DNA of 64,000 nt from JAGIBJ01 sp032119795 (GTDB lineage: Bacteria > Actinomycetota > Thermoleophilia > Solirubrobacterales > Solirubrobacteraceae), in contig JAUMFO010000091.1 of NCBI GenBank assembly GCA_032119795.1, positions 1-64,000 of the forward strand, in the 5' to 3' direction. The notes beneath the pieces were generated by a model. The model ran no database searches. It saw only the letters and a list, made by a program, of their open reading frames with translations, and was not told where the DNA came from. How positions within the stretch are numbered: the first letter of the stretch is position 1; each line of letters starts with the position of its first letter. Below are positions 43,941 through 52,686 of this stretch, in pieces. Both the position numbers and the translations under genes were made by a program.

Positions 43941-44190
43941 TGCTGGCTGGCGGTGCCTTTGATGCTCGGTGCGTCTTGGATTCGTTCTCCTTCGGTGTTT
44001 TAGCCGAGGGTGGGGTTGGCCATGTTCGCGGCCCGTCGCTGTTGTTGATCGCCCAGGCGATCTCGGCTGCCCCGCGGCGGCAGTTGCCGCTGCGAAAACG
44101 CCGTCGACCGGTGATGTGGCCGCTTGCTGGCTTGACGTTGTTGGCGACGCGATCTCGCTGGTGGGTTGCGATGCGATCTTGCTGGGTGAA
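43941..44190 (-). pseudogene. Inverted, diverged copy of the gltD 3' end
   Basis: On the minus strand this aligns with gltD from about 43585 to the end. GCCGCGAACATGGCC is identical (43753-43767 against 44018-44032 inverted), as are ACTGCCGCCGCGGG and TGGGCGATCAAC. The translation still reads PVDGVFAA like the FAD-family C-terminus of gltD. The overall match is roughly 75-80 percent in the best 110 bases, less further out, with small deletions. It occupies the gene-free stretch 43822-44232 and ends just before the promoter of the next gene. Confidence 0.8.
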
Positions 44191-44219
44191 GAGGTTGCGG
44201 GGTGCGCTTGTGGCGCCGG

Positions 44220-44225
44220 TAAGGT
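44220..44225 (+). promoter_or_regulatory. -10-like box, leaderless type
   Basis: TAAGGT, seven bases before GTG 44233. Confidence 0.4.
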
Positions 44226-44232
44226 GGGGCAG

Positions 44233-45567
44233 GTGACGGCTGCTTCTCGTCCTAGCGTGTTGGTGGTTGGTGCTGGGTCGGCGGGGATCGCCGTCCTCAA
44301 GACGCTGCGCGATCGAGGTTTGGACGCCGTCGCGATCGATGCGGCCGAGCGGATCGGTGGGCGCTGGGTCAACGACGACGCGTCACTTGGGCCGATCTCG
44401 TACCGGACGCTGCACTCGAACACGTCGCGCGACGCGCTGGCGTACGCCGACTTCCCGGCGCCCCGCTACCTACCGGTCTTTCCAAGCGCGCGACAGGTGG
44501 GGGAGTACTGCAACAGCTACGTCGACGCCTTCGGGCTCCGGGATCGCATCCACCTCGGGGAGCGCGTCCTTTCGGCGACGCGGGCCGACGCGGGCGGCTG
44601 GACCGTTCAGACGAGCAAGGGCACCCGCGAGGTTGGGGCGCTCGTCGTCGCGACCGGGCCGTTCGGCAAACCGCGCATGCCCGAACCAGATTTGCCCGGG
44701 GTCGCTGGCTTCAAAGGCGAGGTCATGCACGTCCACAACTACCGTGGCCCGAGTCAGCTCGAAGGGCGCCGCGTGGTGGTCGTCGGCGTCGGCACGTCGG
44801 CCGTGGATCTGGCCTGCGACGCCGCAGAGCACGCCGACGTTGCCCTGCACTCGATGCGCCGGGGCGCATGGTTTCTCCCCGAGATCCTCTTCGGGCGCCC
44901 CGCCGACCGGTACCGGCCGCCCGTGCCGCTGTCCTGGAAGGCCCGCCGAGCCCTCTTCGCTCGCGCTGCCGCCGCCCAGCTCGGCCCGCTCGCGACCTAC
45001 GGCATCGCGCACCCTGGCCACGGCTACGGCGAAGTGCATCCGCTGCGGTCCGGGCGGCTGCTGTCTCACCTGGCCCACGGCAACCTCGAGACCCGCCCGG
45101 CGCTCGCCGGCTTCGGGACCAACACCGTGGAGTACGTCGACGGCCGCGCCGATGACGCCGACCTCGTCATGTTCTGCACCGGTTGGGCCGTCGAACACCC
45201 CTTCTTGCCCGAGCAGTACCGCGGCACTGACGGCTCAGGCCCCTCGCTGCTGGCGCGAATCTTCCACCCCGGCGCGCCGGACCTGGCGTTTGTTGGTCTG
45301 ATCGACGCCGGCACCGTCGCCATGCCGATCGTTGAGATGCAGGGTCGCGTCATCGCCGACCACCTCTGCGGCGACTACCACCCGGCTCCGGAGGGTGCAC
45401 GCGCCGACCAGATCGCGCTCGAAGAGGCGATCAGCCGTGAGCGGTTCCCAGCTGCTCGGCGTGTGCGACTCCAGGTCGATGCCGTCGACTACCCCGTCGC
45501 GCTCGAGAAGGAACGCCGCGCCGGTCACGATCGCGCCCGCGCGGCCGGCCACACCCTGCCCGTGTAG
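44233..45567 (+). CDS. Flavin-containing monooxygenase-type oxidoreductase
   Basis: 444 residues. FAD-binding VVGAGSAGIAVLK near the N-terminus, ERIGGRW, and a second nucleotide-binding loop VVGVGTSAVDLA (about 185) for NADPH; VMFCTGWAVEHPFL matches the family. It probably oxygenates a nitrogen- or sulfur-containing or ketone substrate that cannot be named. GTG 44233 gives the standard N-terminus; the in-frame sequence before it lies in the gltD relic. Confidence 0.82.
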   Translation: MTAASRPSVLVVGAGSAGIAVLKTLRDRGLDAVAIDAAERIGGRWVNDDASLGPISYRTLHSNTSRDALAYADFPAPRYLPVFPSARQVGEYCNSYVDAFGLRDRIHLGERVLSATRADAGGWTVQTSKGTREVGALVVATGPFGKPRMPEPDLPGVAGFKGEVMHVHNYRGPSQLEGRRVVVVGVGTSAVDLACDAAEHADVALHSMRRGAWFLPEILFGRPADRYRPPVPLSWKARRALFARAAAAQLGPLATYGIAHPGHGYGEVHPLRSGRLLSHLAHGNLETRPALAGFGTNTVEYVDGRADDADLVMFCTGWAVEHPFLPEQYRGTDGSGPSLLARIFHPGAPDLAFVGLIDAGTVAMPIVEMQGRVIADHLCGDYHPAPEGARADQIALEEAISRERFPAARRVRLQVDAVDYPVALEKERRAGHDRARAAGHTLPV

Positions 45568-45621
45568 CGGCTCCCAGCAGGCGGTTCGTCGACGAGCGTG
45601 CTGCGTTCGCGCAGGCCGCCG

Positions 45622-45627
45622 TACAAT
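45622..45627 (+). promoter_or_regulatory. -10-like box, leaderless type
   Basis: TACAAT, seven bases before GTG 45635. Confidence 0.45.
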
Positions 45628-45634
45628 CCGCGCC

Positions 45635-46690
45635 GTGCCCACCTTCTGCCGTCACGGTCGCTTCGAAGCCAGCTGCGCGATCTGCCGGAACGAGAAGGCC
45701 AAAGCCGAGCCGCAGACCAGCCGCCCGGCCTCCAAAGGCACCTCGGCCCGCCGGCCCGCGAGCAGTTCCGCCTCGGCTACTCCGACGGGCCGCACACGCT
45801 CACGCACCGTCGTCACCGGAAAGCTCACCCGCAACGCCGACGACGGCTACCGCAGCGACTTCCTCCCGGGAATCCGGGCGAGCGCCGACGTCATGGTCTT
45901 CGCGCAAGAACTCACCGTCGCCGAGGCACGCCTGAGTTCCATCGCCACCGATGATGCCGGCCCATGGGCCGTCGTCGCGGAGCATGCGGCGGATCCATCG
46001 AAGGCGTTCGTCGCCGCCCTGGTCGTCGCCGTCGCCTCACCGGACGACGCCGCCGGATCACTCTCGACCGCCGTCAGCGCACTCGCCGCCCTTGACGAGG
46101 CGCTCGCAGCGCTCGACGACACGGGCGCGGTGGTCGGCGCCAGCGCCGTCGCCGAAGTGCTCGACGCTGGCCCGCGTGGGCCGCGCGCGCACGACGCTTC
46201 GGGTGCGGCGCTCGCCGTTCCCGCCCAGCTGGCGCAGCGCAGCGCTGGCTCGCTGGCCGCCGGTTTGCAGGGCGAGGCGAGCTGGACCCCCGAGCGGCGG
46301 TTCGCCCGGCTGCTTGATCGCCTGGCGCTCAAGGGGCTGCCGCGGGCCGTCCGCTACGACCTGCTCGTCGCGCTCGGGCGCTCTGGTGCGCTGCCCGTGC
46401 GAGCGGACGGCCTCCACCTTGGCTCCGACCAGGTAACGGACGCCGCCAAGCGCCTCTTCGCCGTGGCCGACGTCACGCTGCTTGAGAAGCGCGCCGCCGC
46501 AGTGGTCGAAGCGACCGGAATCGCCTGGGACGCCCTGGAACTTGCCCTCTGGAACATCTCGGGCGCCGACGCGACCGGCAGCGGTGCCGCGGCTCGTTGG
46601 TCGACGGCGAAGCCGGCAACGACACTCGGGTTGCCCGGCGAGGTCGACTATGACCAGGCGCTGACGATCGCGACGTTGTTGCAGGACTAG
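45635..46690 (+). CDS. Unknown protein with N-terminal Cys/His cluster, 351 aa
   Basis: Not recognised. The protein starts FCRHGRFEASCAICRNE, a C-H-C-x2-C pattern likely to bind zinc. A basic, Ser/Thr/Ala-rich linker follows (about 22-70), then an Ala-rich helical domain (about 80-350). The segment ERRFARLLDRLALKGLPRAVRYDLLVALGR is reminiscent of helix-hairpin-helix glycosylase-like folds, but the catalytic Lys/Asp are not evident. No membrane segments. It stands alone. Confidence 0.6.
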   Translation: MPTFCRHGRFEASCAICRNEKAKAEPQTSRPASKGTSARRPASSSASATPTGRTRSRTVVTGKLTRNADDGYRSDFLPGIRASADVMVFAQELTVAEARLSSIATDDAGPWAVVAEHAADPSKAFVAALVVAVASPDDAAGSLSTAVSALAALDEALAALDDTGAVVGASAVAEVLDAGPRGPRAHDASGAALAVPAQLAQRSAGSLAAGLQGEASWTPERRFARLLDRLALKGLPRAVRYDLLVALGRSGALPVRADGLHLGSDQVTDAAKRLFAVADVTLLEKRAAAVVEATGIAWDALELALWNISGADATGSGAAARWSTAKPATTLGLPGEVDYDQALTIATLLQD

Positions 46691-46750
46691 CTGAGCTCGC
46701 CCGCCGCTCGGCTGCCGGTCACTGGCCGGGCTGCCTGGGCGGGCGCTCAG

Positions 46751-49700
46751 TTAGGCCGCAGGTGGCGCTGGTGGAGTGTCGTCGGTTGGCGCCGGTGCGC
46801 CGGTCCGCGAAACGGGCATCCCCAGGAAGCTCCGCGGCTTCTTGACGGTCGTTGCTGCTGCAGCAGCGGCCAGCATGGCTTCAGCCTCAGCGATCGCTGC
46901 CGCGTGCTCCGGCGGAAGCTCGGCGCGGGCCGGCGCTGGCGGGCCGGCCGGGGCCGACGGTGGTGACGGCTGTTCGGGCACGAGATGCGGGACCGTTGGG
47001 GTGGGCCCGGCTGCCTGGGCTCCAGCGAGTTGCGGCGTGCCGGCATGAGGTGCGGCGGGCGCAGGAGTGGGGACCACGTGCGGCGCCGTGGGGATCGGCT
47101 GGCTCGCGTGCGGAGCAGGCACGGCGTGGTGCAGCGGACTCACCGGGCTGGGCTGGGGAGCCGCGACGGGGGCCGGCGGCGCTGCAGCGGCCGGCTGAGG
47201 CGCCGCCGGAGGGGGCTGCTGGGCAGCGGGTACTGGGGCTGCCTGAGGCGTGGGAACGGCGTGAGGAGCCGGATGGACGGCCGCGGCAGTCGTGGCGGCC
47301 TCGCCTGGGGCGAGCGTCGGGGCCGGGGCGTGTTCCGGCGCTGCCGCGAGATGCGGGGTAGCTGGTGTCGGTCCGCCGAGCGGCGGGGCAGGCGGGGCAG
47401 GCGGATGCGGAGCCGCGGCCAACGCTGTCGGTGCGCTCGGAGGGGCCGCAGGCGGAGACGCCTGACCCGGATGCCTCAGTTGGTGGGCGGCCGCCGGGTG
47501 CGTGAGCTGGGGTGCAACGGGTTGCGGTGCTGCGATCGGTTGGGGCGCCGGGATCGGTTGGGGCGCCGGGATCGGTTGGGGCGCAGCGATCGGCTGAGGT
47601 GCGACGGGCTGCGGTGCCGCGATCGGCTGGGGCGCAACGGGTTGCGGTGCCGCGATGGGCTGCGGTGCCGCGATGGGCTGCGGTGCCGCGATGGGCTGGG
47701 GTGCCGCGATCGGCTGGGGCGCAACGGGTTGCGGTGCCGCGATGGGCTGCGGTGCCGCGATGGGCTGGGGTGCCGCGATGGGTTGCGGTGCAGCGGGTTG
47801 CGGTGCCGCGATGGGCTGGGGCGCAACGGGCTGCGGCACAGCGATCGGCTGGGGTGCAATAGGCCGCGGCGCAGCGATCGGCTGGGGCGCAACAGGCTGG
47901 GGTGCGATGGGCTGGGGTGCCGCGATGGGCTGGGGTGCAGCGACCGGGTGGGACGGAACCGATGGCGCCTCTGGGTTGCCCGGCAGCAGCGGGTCGACCT
48001 CGCTCAGCGCATGTGGAGCTGCGGCAAGCGTGGCATCGGGCGCCGCAGCGGCCGTCCGCATCTCCTTGCGTGACAGGGGCATGCCCAGGAACGTGCGCGG
48101 CTGCCCTGCGGCAGTTGGCTCCGGCTTCGCCTTCCCAAGGTTCTTTGCCTTTGGCTCCTTCTTTGCCTTTGGCTCCTTCTTTGCCTTTGGCTCCTTCTTT
48201 GCCTTCGGCTCCTTCTTTGCCTTCGGCTCCTTTTTTGCCTTCGGCTCCTTCGACTGTTTCGCCTTCGGTGCCACATCCTTCCGCGACAGCGGCATCCCGA
48301 AGAGCTTGCGCGGCTGGGCGTCGCTCGGAGCGTCACCGGTGGCGGATGCTGCTTCTGGTGCTGTCTCGGCGGGCTGAGCCAGAGGTGGCACGGAGTGCTC
48401 TGCGACGGGCACGGTGTCGACGGGCAGCTCTACCGGCGCCGCCGCAGTGGGGAGGCCGAGTTCGAGCGGCTCGCTGGCGGTTGAGTCCGATGCCTTGGCC
48501 GCGGCGACCGCTTGGGCGTCGGCGCGGCTGACCGGGAATCCGAAGAACGTCCGGGGAGCAGGTCGGGCCTCAGACGCTGACGCACCTGCAGCGAGAGTCG
48601 TCGCGGCGGCAGGCGTCGTCGCGCCGCTCCCGCTTGTCTTCTTGGCCTTGACGGCCTTCGCGGCTTTGACCTTCTTGGCCTTCGGCGCTTTGGCCTTCTT
48701 GGTCAGGCCGAAGCGCCCTGCGGGCTCTTCAGGAGAGGCGGACGGCTCAGGGGTGGCGTCTGGAGTCGTGGCCGGAGCGACGACAGCCGCTTCGTGAGCG
48801 GGCGCGTGAGCGGGCGCGGCATAGGCGCGAGGGGCCGGAGCGAACCCCAGCGATGGTGGGGCGACCGAATCGCCTTCTCGGCGTCCCGGGGCTGCTTGCC
48901 GGGCGGCCGGGCCCGCTGCGGGGTTGGGCAAACCCGGGTGCTGAGGAACAGCGCGGGGCGGCTCTGCGGCGGCGGCTGGCGCGACCACCGGTGGAGCTGG
49001 GGCCTGCACTGCCGGAGGCTGATGGGCGGCCGGGGCCGCCGGCGCCTGCGCGACGGCAGGCTGGGGCGCCGCCGGTCGGGCTGGGGCGGCAGGAGGCTGA
49101 GGCGCTGCGGGCGGCGCAGGACGAACCGGTGCCTGAACCGCGGGCGGCCGCGGTGGCGCAGGGGGCTGTGGGAGGGCCGGCGCTACGGGCGCGGTTGGCG
49201 GCTGAGCGGCGCTTGGCACGGGCGGAGCCGGAGGTTGGGGCGGGAGGGGTGCCGACGCAGCCGGAACCGGCGGGACGGCGCGGGCCACCGGAGCCGGGGC
49301 GACGGGGGCCGTGGGCGCCTTCACGAGCGGTGCGGATGGTCCGGCGGGCGGCTGGGCGGCGACTGGCGGCTGGGGCGCTGCTGGCGGCTGCACGGCGGCT
49401 GGCGGCTGGGGTGCGACTGGCGGCTGGGCGGCGACTGGCGGCTGAGGTGCGGCTGGCGGCTGCACGGCGGGCGGCTGGGCGGCGACTGGCGGCTGGGTGG
49501 CGACTGGCGGCTGGGGCGCTGCGGGCGGCTTGGGCGCTGCTGGCGGCTGCACAGCGGCGGGCGCTGCTGGCAGCTGAGGTGCGACTGGCGGCTGGGCGGC
49601 GACTGGCGGCTGTGGTGCGGCTGGCGGCTGCACGGCTGCAGGCAACTGCGCGGCTGCAGGTTGGGGAGCCACGGGCTGGCGTGCAGCGGGTTGAGGAGCC

Positions 49701-49951
49701 GCGGGCGCAAAGTCCTCAAGCGACGCCGACGATGGCATGCGATGGCGGACAGGGGCCGAATCCGGGGTGGAGGGAACGGCGGCGATCGCGCCGCCCGCAG
49801 CCTCGATGGCGGCACGCTCTGCTGCCCGCTGGGCCTCGGGCGAGTCGTCTGGGCCGCCCGTGGGGAGCGGGACCTGGGCGAGCGGGTCGGAAGCGACTCG
49901 CGGAACGAAGACGTCGGGGCTACTTGCGCCGCTGGGCGTGTCGGAGTGCAT
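46751..49951 (-). CDS. Large Pro/Ala-rich repeat protein with four GMPxSR-type motifs
   Basis: 1066 residues without signal peptide, membrane helix or recognised fold. It is built of low-complexity blocks: PPVAAQPP-type repeats (about 85-210), Pro/Ala stretches, a Lys-rich block of KEPKAK repeats (about 565-605), and PQPIAAPQ-type repeats (about 665-815). Between the blocks the same short motif recurs four times: RTFFGFPVSR (about 465), RKLFGMPLSR (about 546), RTFLGMPLSR (about 617) and RSFLGMPVSR (about 1038). The Lys-rich part resembles histone H1-like tails, so nucleic-acid binding is possible. Divergent from the sigma factor at 50219. Confidence 0.75.
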   Translation of the reverse strand: MHSDTPSGASSPDVFVPRVASDPLAQVPLPTGGPDDSPEAQRAAERAAIEAAGGAIAAVPSTPDSAPVRHRMPSSASLEDFAPAAPQPAARQPVAPQPAAAQLPAAVQPPAAPQPPVAAQPPVAPQLPAAPAAVQPPAAPKPPAAPQPPVATQPPVAAQPPAVQPPAAPQPPVAAQPPVAPQPPAAVQPPAAPQPPVAAQPPAGPSAPLVKAPTAPVAPAPVARAVPPVPAASAPLPPQPPAPPVPSAAQPPTAPVAPALPQPPAPPRPPAVQAPVRPAPPAAPQPPAAPARPAAPQPAVAQAPAAPAAHQPPAVQAPAPPVVAPAAAAEPPRAVPQHPGLPNPAAGPAARQAAPGRREGDSVAPPSLGFAPAPRAYAAPAHAPAHEAAVVAPATTPDATPEPSASPEEPAGRFGLTKKAKAPKAKKVKAAKAVKAKKTSGSGATTPAAATTLAAGASASEARPAPRTFFGFPVSRADAQAVAAAKASDSTASEPLELGLPTAAAPVELPVDTVPVAEHSVPPLAQPAETAPEAASATGDAPSDAQPRKLFGMPLSRKDVAPKAKQSKEPKAKKEPKAKKEPKAKKEPKAKKEPKAKKEPKAKNLGKAKPEPTAAGQPRTFLGMPLSRKEMRTAAAAPDATLAAAPHALSEVDPLLPGNPEAPSVPSHPVAAPQPIAAPQPIAPQPVAPQPIAAPRPIAPQPIAVPQPVAPQPIAAPQPAAPQPIAAPQPIAAPQPIAAPQPVAPQPIAAPQPIAAPQPIAAPQPIAAPQPVAPQPIAAPQPVAPQPIAAPQPIPAPQPIPAPQPIAAPQPVAPQLTHPAAAHQLRHPGQASPPAAPPSAPTALAAAPHPPAPPAPPLGGPTPATPHLAAAPEHAPAPTLAPGEAATTAAAVHPAPHAVPTPQAAPVPAAQQPPPAAPQPAAAAPPAPVAAPQPSPVSPLHHAVPAPHASQPIPTAPHVVPTPAPAAPHAGTPQLAGAQAAGPTPTVPHLVPEQPSPPSAPAGPPAPARAELPPEHAAAIAEAEAMLAAAAAATTVKKPRSFLGMPVSRTGAPAPTDDTPPAPPAA
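47510..47950 (-). repeat. Coding tandem repeats, PQPIAAPQ type
   Basis: About 20 short units (mostly 18 or 30 bases) built around GGTGCCGCGATGGGCTG on the plus strand, encoding PQPIAAPQ and PQPVAPQPIAAPQ on the minus strand. Units are near-identical at the DNA level, so copy number is expected to vary. Confidence 0.85.
48150..48250 (-). repeat. Coding tandem repeats, KEPKAK type
   Basis: Six 18-base units (GGCTCCTTCTTTGCCTT plus C or T on the plus strand) encode KEPKAK. One unit carries TTTTTT, a possible slippage site. Confidence 0.85.
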
Positions 49952-50218
49952 GTCTGAGGTCCTGAAGCGGGAGAGAGATCGCGCGCGCTGCGGGCGCCGC
50001 GCTCACTTCAGGAATCGGATCGGGGCGGGATCGCTTGAGTCCCCAGCCGAAAAGCCGACGCGGTGCCCCTCGAACAGCAAAGCGGCGGTTCGCCCCACTA
50101 CACCGGAACTTGAAGCTGGTCCGTTCGATGCGTACCGTTGCACGTCCGCAGGTGCCCGGTGAGGCCAATTCACGATCTAGGGGGGCGAATTTTGCCTCGC
50201 CAAACCCTCTTATAAGTA

Positions 50219-51628
50219 GTGACTGTCCTCCCAACGTCCCTTCCCACCAACGAATCGGCCGACCTCAGCGACGGGATCCCCGACGTTCCCGCCTGCACGG
50301 GAGCTGGGGTTCGAGAGCGGGTCGCGGCCCACGCGCTCGTCGTCGAAATCGCCCGCCTCCACGGCGACGCACTCCTGAGAACCGCCCGGCGATCCTCAGC
50401 TTGCGCCGACGACGCTCACGACGCCTATCAGCGCGCGATGGAACTCCTGCTCGCCCACGCGGCCACGATCGATCGTGGAAAAGCCGTCAGCTGGCTGCAT
50501 GTGGTGGTTCGCCGCGAGGCCGGGGTAATCCGGAGGGCGCACGACCGCAACGTGCCGCTTGACGATGAAGACGTCGAAGAGGTGACGGCCCGGCTCGCCG
50601 AGCAGACGGACGAGCGGCTCCACGCGATCGATCTTGCCCGCCGCGCCGGCGAGGCGCTCGCCACCCTCAAAGAGGCTCAGGCCCAAGCGCTCTGCCTTCG
50701 TGCGCAAGGCCTGAGCTACGACGAGATCGCCGAAGCCAGCGGCTGGTCCTACACCAAGACCAATCGCACGATCACCGAAGGGCGCCGGGCGTTCGTCGAT
50801 CACTACTTGGCCGTCGAGCGCGGCGTCGTCTGCGGCGACACGGCCGAACTGCTGGCGAAGTTCGTCGGCGGCGAACTCAAACCCCGAGTCGCGCTGAAAG
50901 TCCGTGCGCACCTGGTGCGTTGCAGCGCATGCCGATCGCAGCTCCACGCCGAGCGCCAAGCCGACGCCTCGCTCCGTGCCCTCCTGCCGACCGGGACGCT
51001 GGTCGCATCCACCAGCTCCAGCAGTTGGCTGCACGATCACCTCCTCGGCCCGCTCGGGCACCTGGCAGGTCGGCTCCAGCCCGCGGCCGACCACCTCATC
51101 GGTTCGAAGCTCGGCGTCGCGGCGGCCTCAACCATCGCGCTCGCCGGCAGCGGCGTCGCCGTCGAACGCCAGCTCACGAACGACGTCGCACCGCCCGCAC
51201 TCCGAGCCGCACTTACCGCCGACCGCGAACCCTCCCCAAACGCCCCGGCCACCGCGACTCCGTCGATCACCCTCCCGGCCGCGCTCGCCACGGCGCAGCG
51301 GCGTAGCGGAGAGCTCGCCGAGGCGGCACGCAAACGCGCCGCCGCCAAGCAACGGGCCGCCGCCGCCAAGCGGGCGAAGGCGAAGCGTGCCGCCGCGAAC
51401 CGCGGAGAGTTCGGTCCGGCCGGCGGCGAGTTCGCCAGCACCACCAGCGGCACCGCCCGGGCCGCGAAAACCTCGAGCCAACCGGGAGCGAGCGCGGCGA
51501 CCACCGCGCCAGCCGCGGAGGTCCCGGTCGACGGCGGAGGAGGCGACGCCACGGTCGACGTCGTCGCCGATGCACCGTCCGCGTCGGCGCCGTCCTCGAG
51601 CTCCGTCAGCGACGAGTTTGGGCCCTGA
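50219..51628 (+). CDS. ECF-like sigma factor fused to an anti-sigma-type zinc motif
   Basis: 469 residues. About 45-135 resembles sigma region 2 (AYQRAMELLLAHAATIDRG) and about 145-200 region 4 with a helix-turn-helix (LSYDEIAEASGWSYTKTNRTI). About 215-245 holds VRAHLVRCSACRS, the H-x3-C-x2-C of ZAS anti-sigma domains. A weak hydrophobic stretch (LGVAAASTIALAGSGVAV, about 300-318) may cross the membrane. The last 150 residues are Ala/Lys/Ser-rich. Self-inhibition is therefore possible. GTG 50219 is the best start; a TATAAG at 50211 would be too close if it were the -10. Confidence 0.75.
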   Translation: MTVLPTSLPTNESADLSDGIPDVPACTGAGVRERVAAHALVVEIARLHGDALLRTARRSSACADDAHDAYQRAMELLLAHAATIDRGKAVSWLHVVVRREAGVIRRAHDRNVPLDDEDVEEVTARLAEQTDERLHAIDLARRAGEALATLKEAQAQALCLRAQGLSYDEIAEASGWSYTKTNRTITEGRRAFVDHYLAVERGVVCGDTAELLAKFVGGELKPRVALKVRAHLVRCSACRSQLHAERQADASLRALLPTGTLVASTSSSSWLHDHLLGPLGHLAGRLQPAADHLIGSKLGVAAASTIALAGSGVAVERQLTNDVAPPALRAALTADREPSPNAPATATPSITLPAALATAQRRSGELAEAARKRAAAKQRAAAAKRAKAKRAAANRGEFGPAGGEFASTTSGTARAAKTSSQPGASAATTAPAAEVPVDGGGGDATVDVVADAPSASAPSSSSVSDEFGP

Positions 51629-51666
51629 CCAGGGCATTCCGACACCGACCCGCCAAACCCTTCCCA

Positions 51667-51680
51667 GGACCCCCGGGTCC
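51667..51680 (+). terminator. Short hairpin downstream of the sigma gene
   Basis: GGACCC-CC-GGGTCC, 39 bases after the sigma gene stop. GC-rich, no T-run. Confidence 0.35.
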
Positions 51681-51739
51681 GTCCGACCGGACGCCTACGG
51701 TGTCCTCAACGTCAGGCCCACCTGAATCGACCAAAACAC

Positions 51740-52195
51740 ATGCCTCTCTGCTTCATCGAACCCCACGACGCGATCCGCGTGATCCTTGAGTCGGTGGGCC
51801 GCGAAGCGCGCCGGCAGCTCCTCGGCGAGCTGATCCGCGCGTGGGTCGACGACATCCCCGAAGAACAGCTCTCCGCGCACTACGCGCGGGCCGTTCAAGA
51901 CCTCGACGACGCCGACCTCTCCATGCTCGCCGCCTGGCACGCGTCGCTCGAGATCGGTCAGCCGATCCCCAGCCGCGACTTCCTGCTCCGCGTCTTCCCG
52001 ACCCTCGGCGAAAACCGCCGCGAAGCCCTCAAACTCGCCGCCGGCTTCCGCGGCGAAGAAGCCTTCGAATCCGGCATCTCCGAAGAGCAGGCCCTCAACA
52101 CGGTCCTGCCGTCGCTCTCCCGCAGCAGAGCCGAAGAACTCGTCAACGAGTCCCTCGAACTCTACGTGTGGGACCGCATCGGTAGCGACAACTAA
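51740..52195 (+). CDS. Hypothetical protein, 151 aa
   Basis: Not recognised. Acidic, all-helical protein without signal or membrane segments. The first 60 residues (AIRVILESVGREARRQLLGELIRAW) and the C-terminal 40 could be an interaction domain. It has standard high-GC codon use. Followed directly by repeat S2, whose first arm starts five bases after the TAA. Confidence 0.65.
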   Translation: MPLCFIEPHDAIRVILESVGREARRQLLGELIRAWVDDIPEEQLSAHYARAVQDLDDADLSMLAAWHASLEIGQPIPSRDFLLRVFPTLGENRREALKLAAGFRGEEAFESGISEEQALNTVLPSLSRSRAEELVNESLELYVWDRIGSDN

Positions 52196-52199
52196 CGGA

Positions 52200-52306
52200 G
52201 CTGAGCGACTCTCGCTTGCATCTTCCGTCCGCGCGGATCCGGCCCGGCCTGGCGGCCTAAACCGGCTCCGCCCGAACAGAATCTGCGGCGCGATAGCCTG
52301 CTCAGC
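52200..52306 (+). repeat. S2: structured repeat family S, copy 2
   Basis: Outer stem GCTGAGC (52200-52206) with GCTCAGC (52300-52306). CTTGCATCT and ATCTGCGGCGCGATAG are identical to S1, S3 and S4. The apical stem is GCGGA-T-CCGG with CCGG-C-TCCGC; the tip GGCC/GGCC is kept. It lies between the convergent 51740 and 52324 genes. Confidence 0.82.
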
Positions 52307-52323
52307 GGCCAGCTTCGAAGGTG

Positions 52324-52536
52324 TTAACGGCCGCGCTGGCGGGGGGCCTTCGCGCCGCCGGAACCGGCTGCGCCGGGGGTCTTCAGGGCGTTCGCGGCAG
52401 CCTGAACCTTCGAACCCGTCGAACTCTTGCTCTTGGCGATCGCCTTGATCTCCTCGAAGTCACCCTTGAGTGACGCGGTGCCGCCACGCTTCTCAACGGC
52501 CTTTTCGGCCTGCTTGCGAATCTTCTTGAAGTCCAT
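52324..52536 (-). CDS. Small basic protein, 70 aa
   Basis: Lys-rich, helical N-terminus (FKKIRKQAEKAVEKRGG), a middle helix, and a Gly/Ala/Arg tail. It recalls small actinobacterial Rv0909-type putative antitoxins in size and composition, but no toxin gene adjoins it and I would not claim the family. It ends 18 bases past S2 and faces the 51740 gene. Confidence 0.55.
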   Translation of the reverse strand: MDFKKIRKQAEKAVEKRGGTASLKGDFEEIKAIAKSKSSTGSKVQAAANALKTPGAAGSGGAKAPRQRGR

Positions 52537-52673
52537 CTGAAGTCCCTGGGTAGATACCGCTCGCGCAAACGTGCGCGGTCACGCCAACTCTAGGGCCCAG
52601 CCTGTCATATCCACGTCAGCAATCCAGGCAAACCCGGCCCAACCCGTCAAAGAGGTCGCCTAGGCCGACCCAG

Positions 52674-52679
52674 TAGCCT
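52674..52679 (+). promoter_or_regulatory. -10-like box, leaderless type
   Basis: TAGCCT, seven bases before ATG 52687. Confidence 0.35.
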
Positions 52680-52686
52680 GGAGCCC

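Noticed and set aside
43585..44190. Assembly fold-back artefact as the cause of the mirrored gene tails
   Set aside because: A fold-back gives near-identical copies. Here the copies differ at about a quarter of positions and contain small deletions, at four separate loci.
50211..50216. TATAAG as the promoter of the sigma gene at 50219
   Set aside because: It would start transcription after the proposed GTG. Either the start codon lies further in or the box is not a promoter; left unassigned.
52324..52536. Antitoxin gene of a toxin-antitoxin pair
   Set aside because: Size and basic composition fit loosely, but no toxin gene adjoins it.
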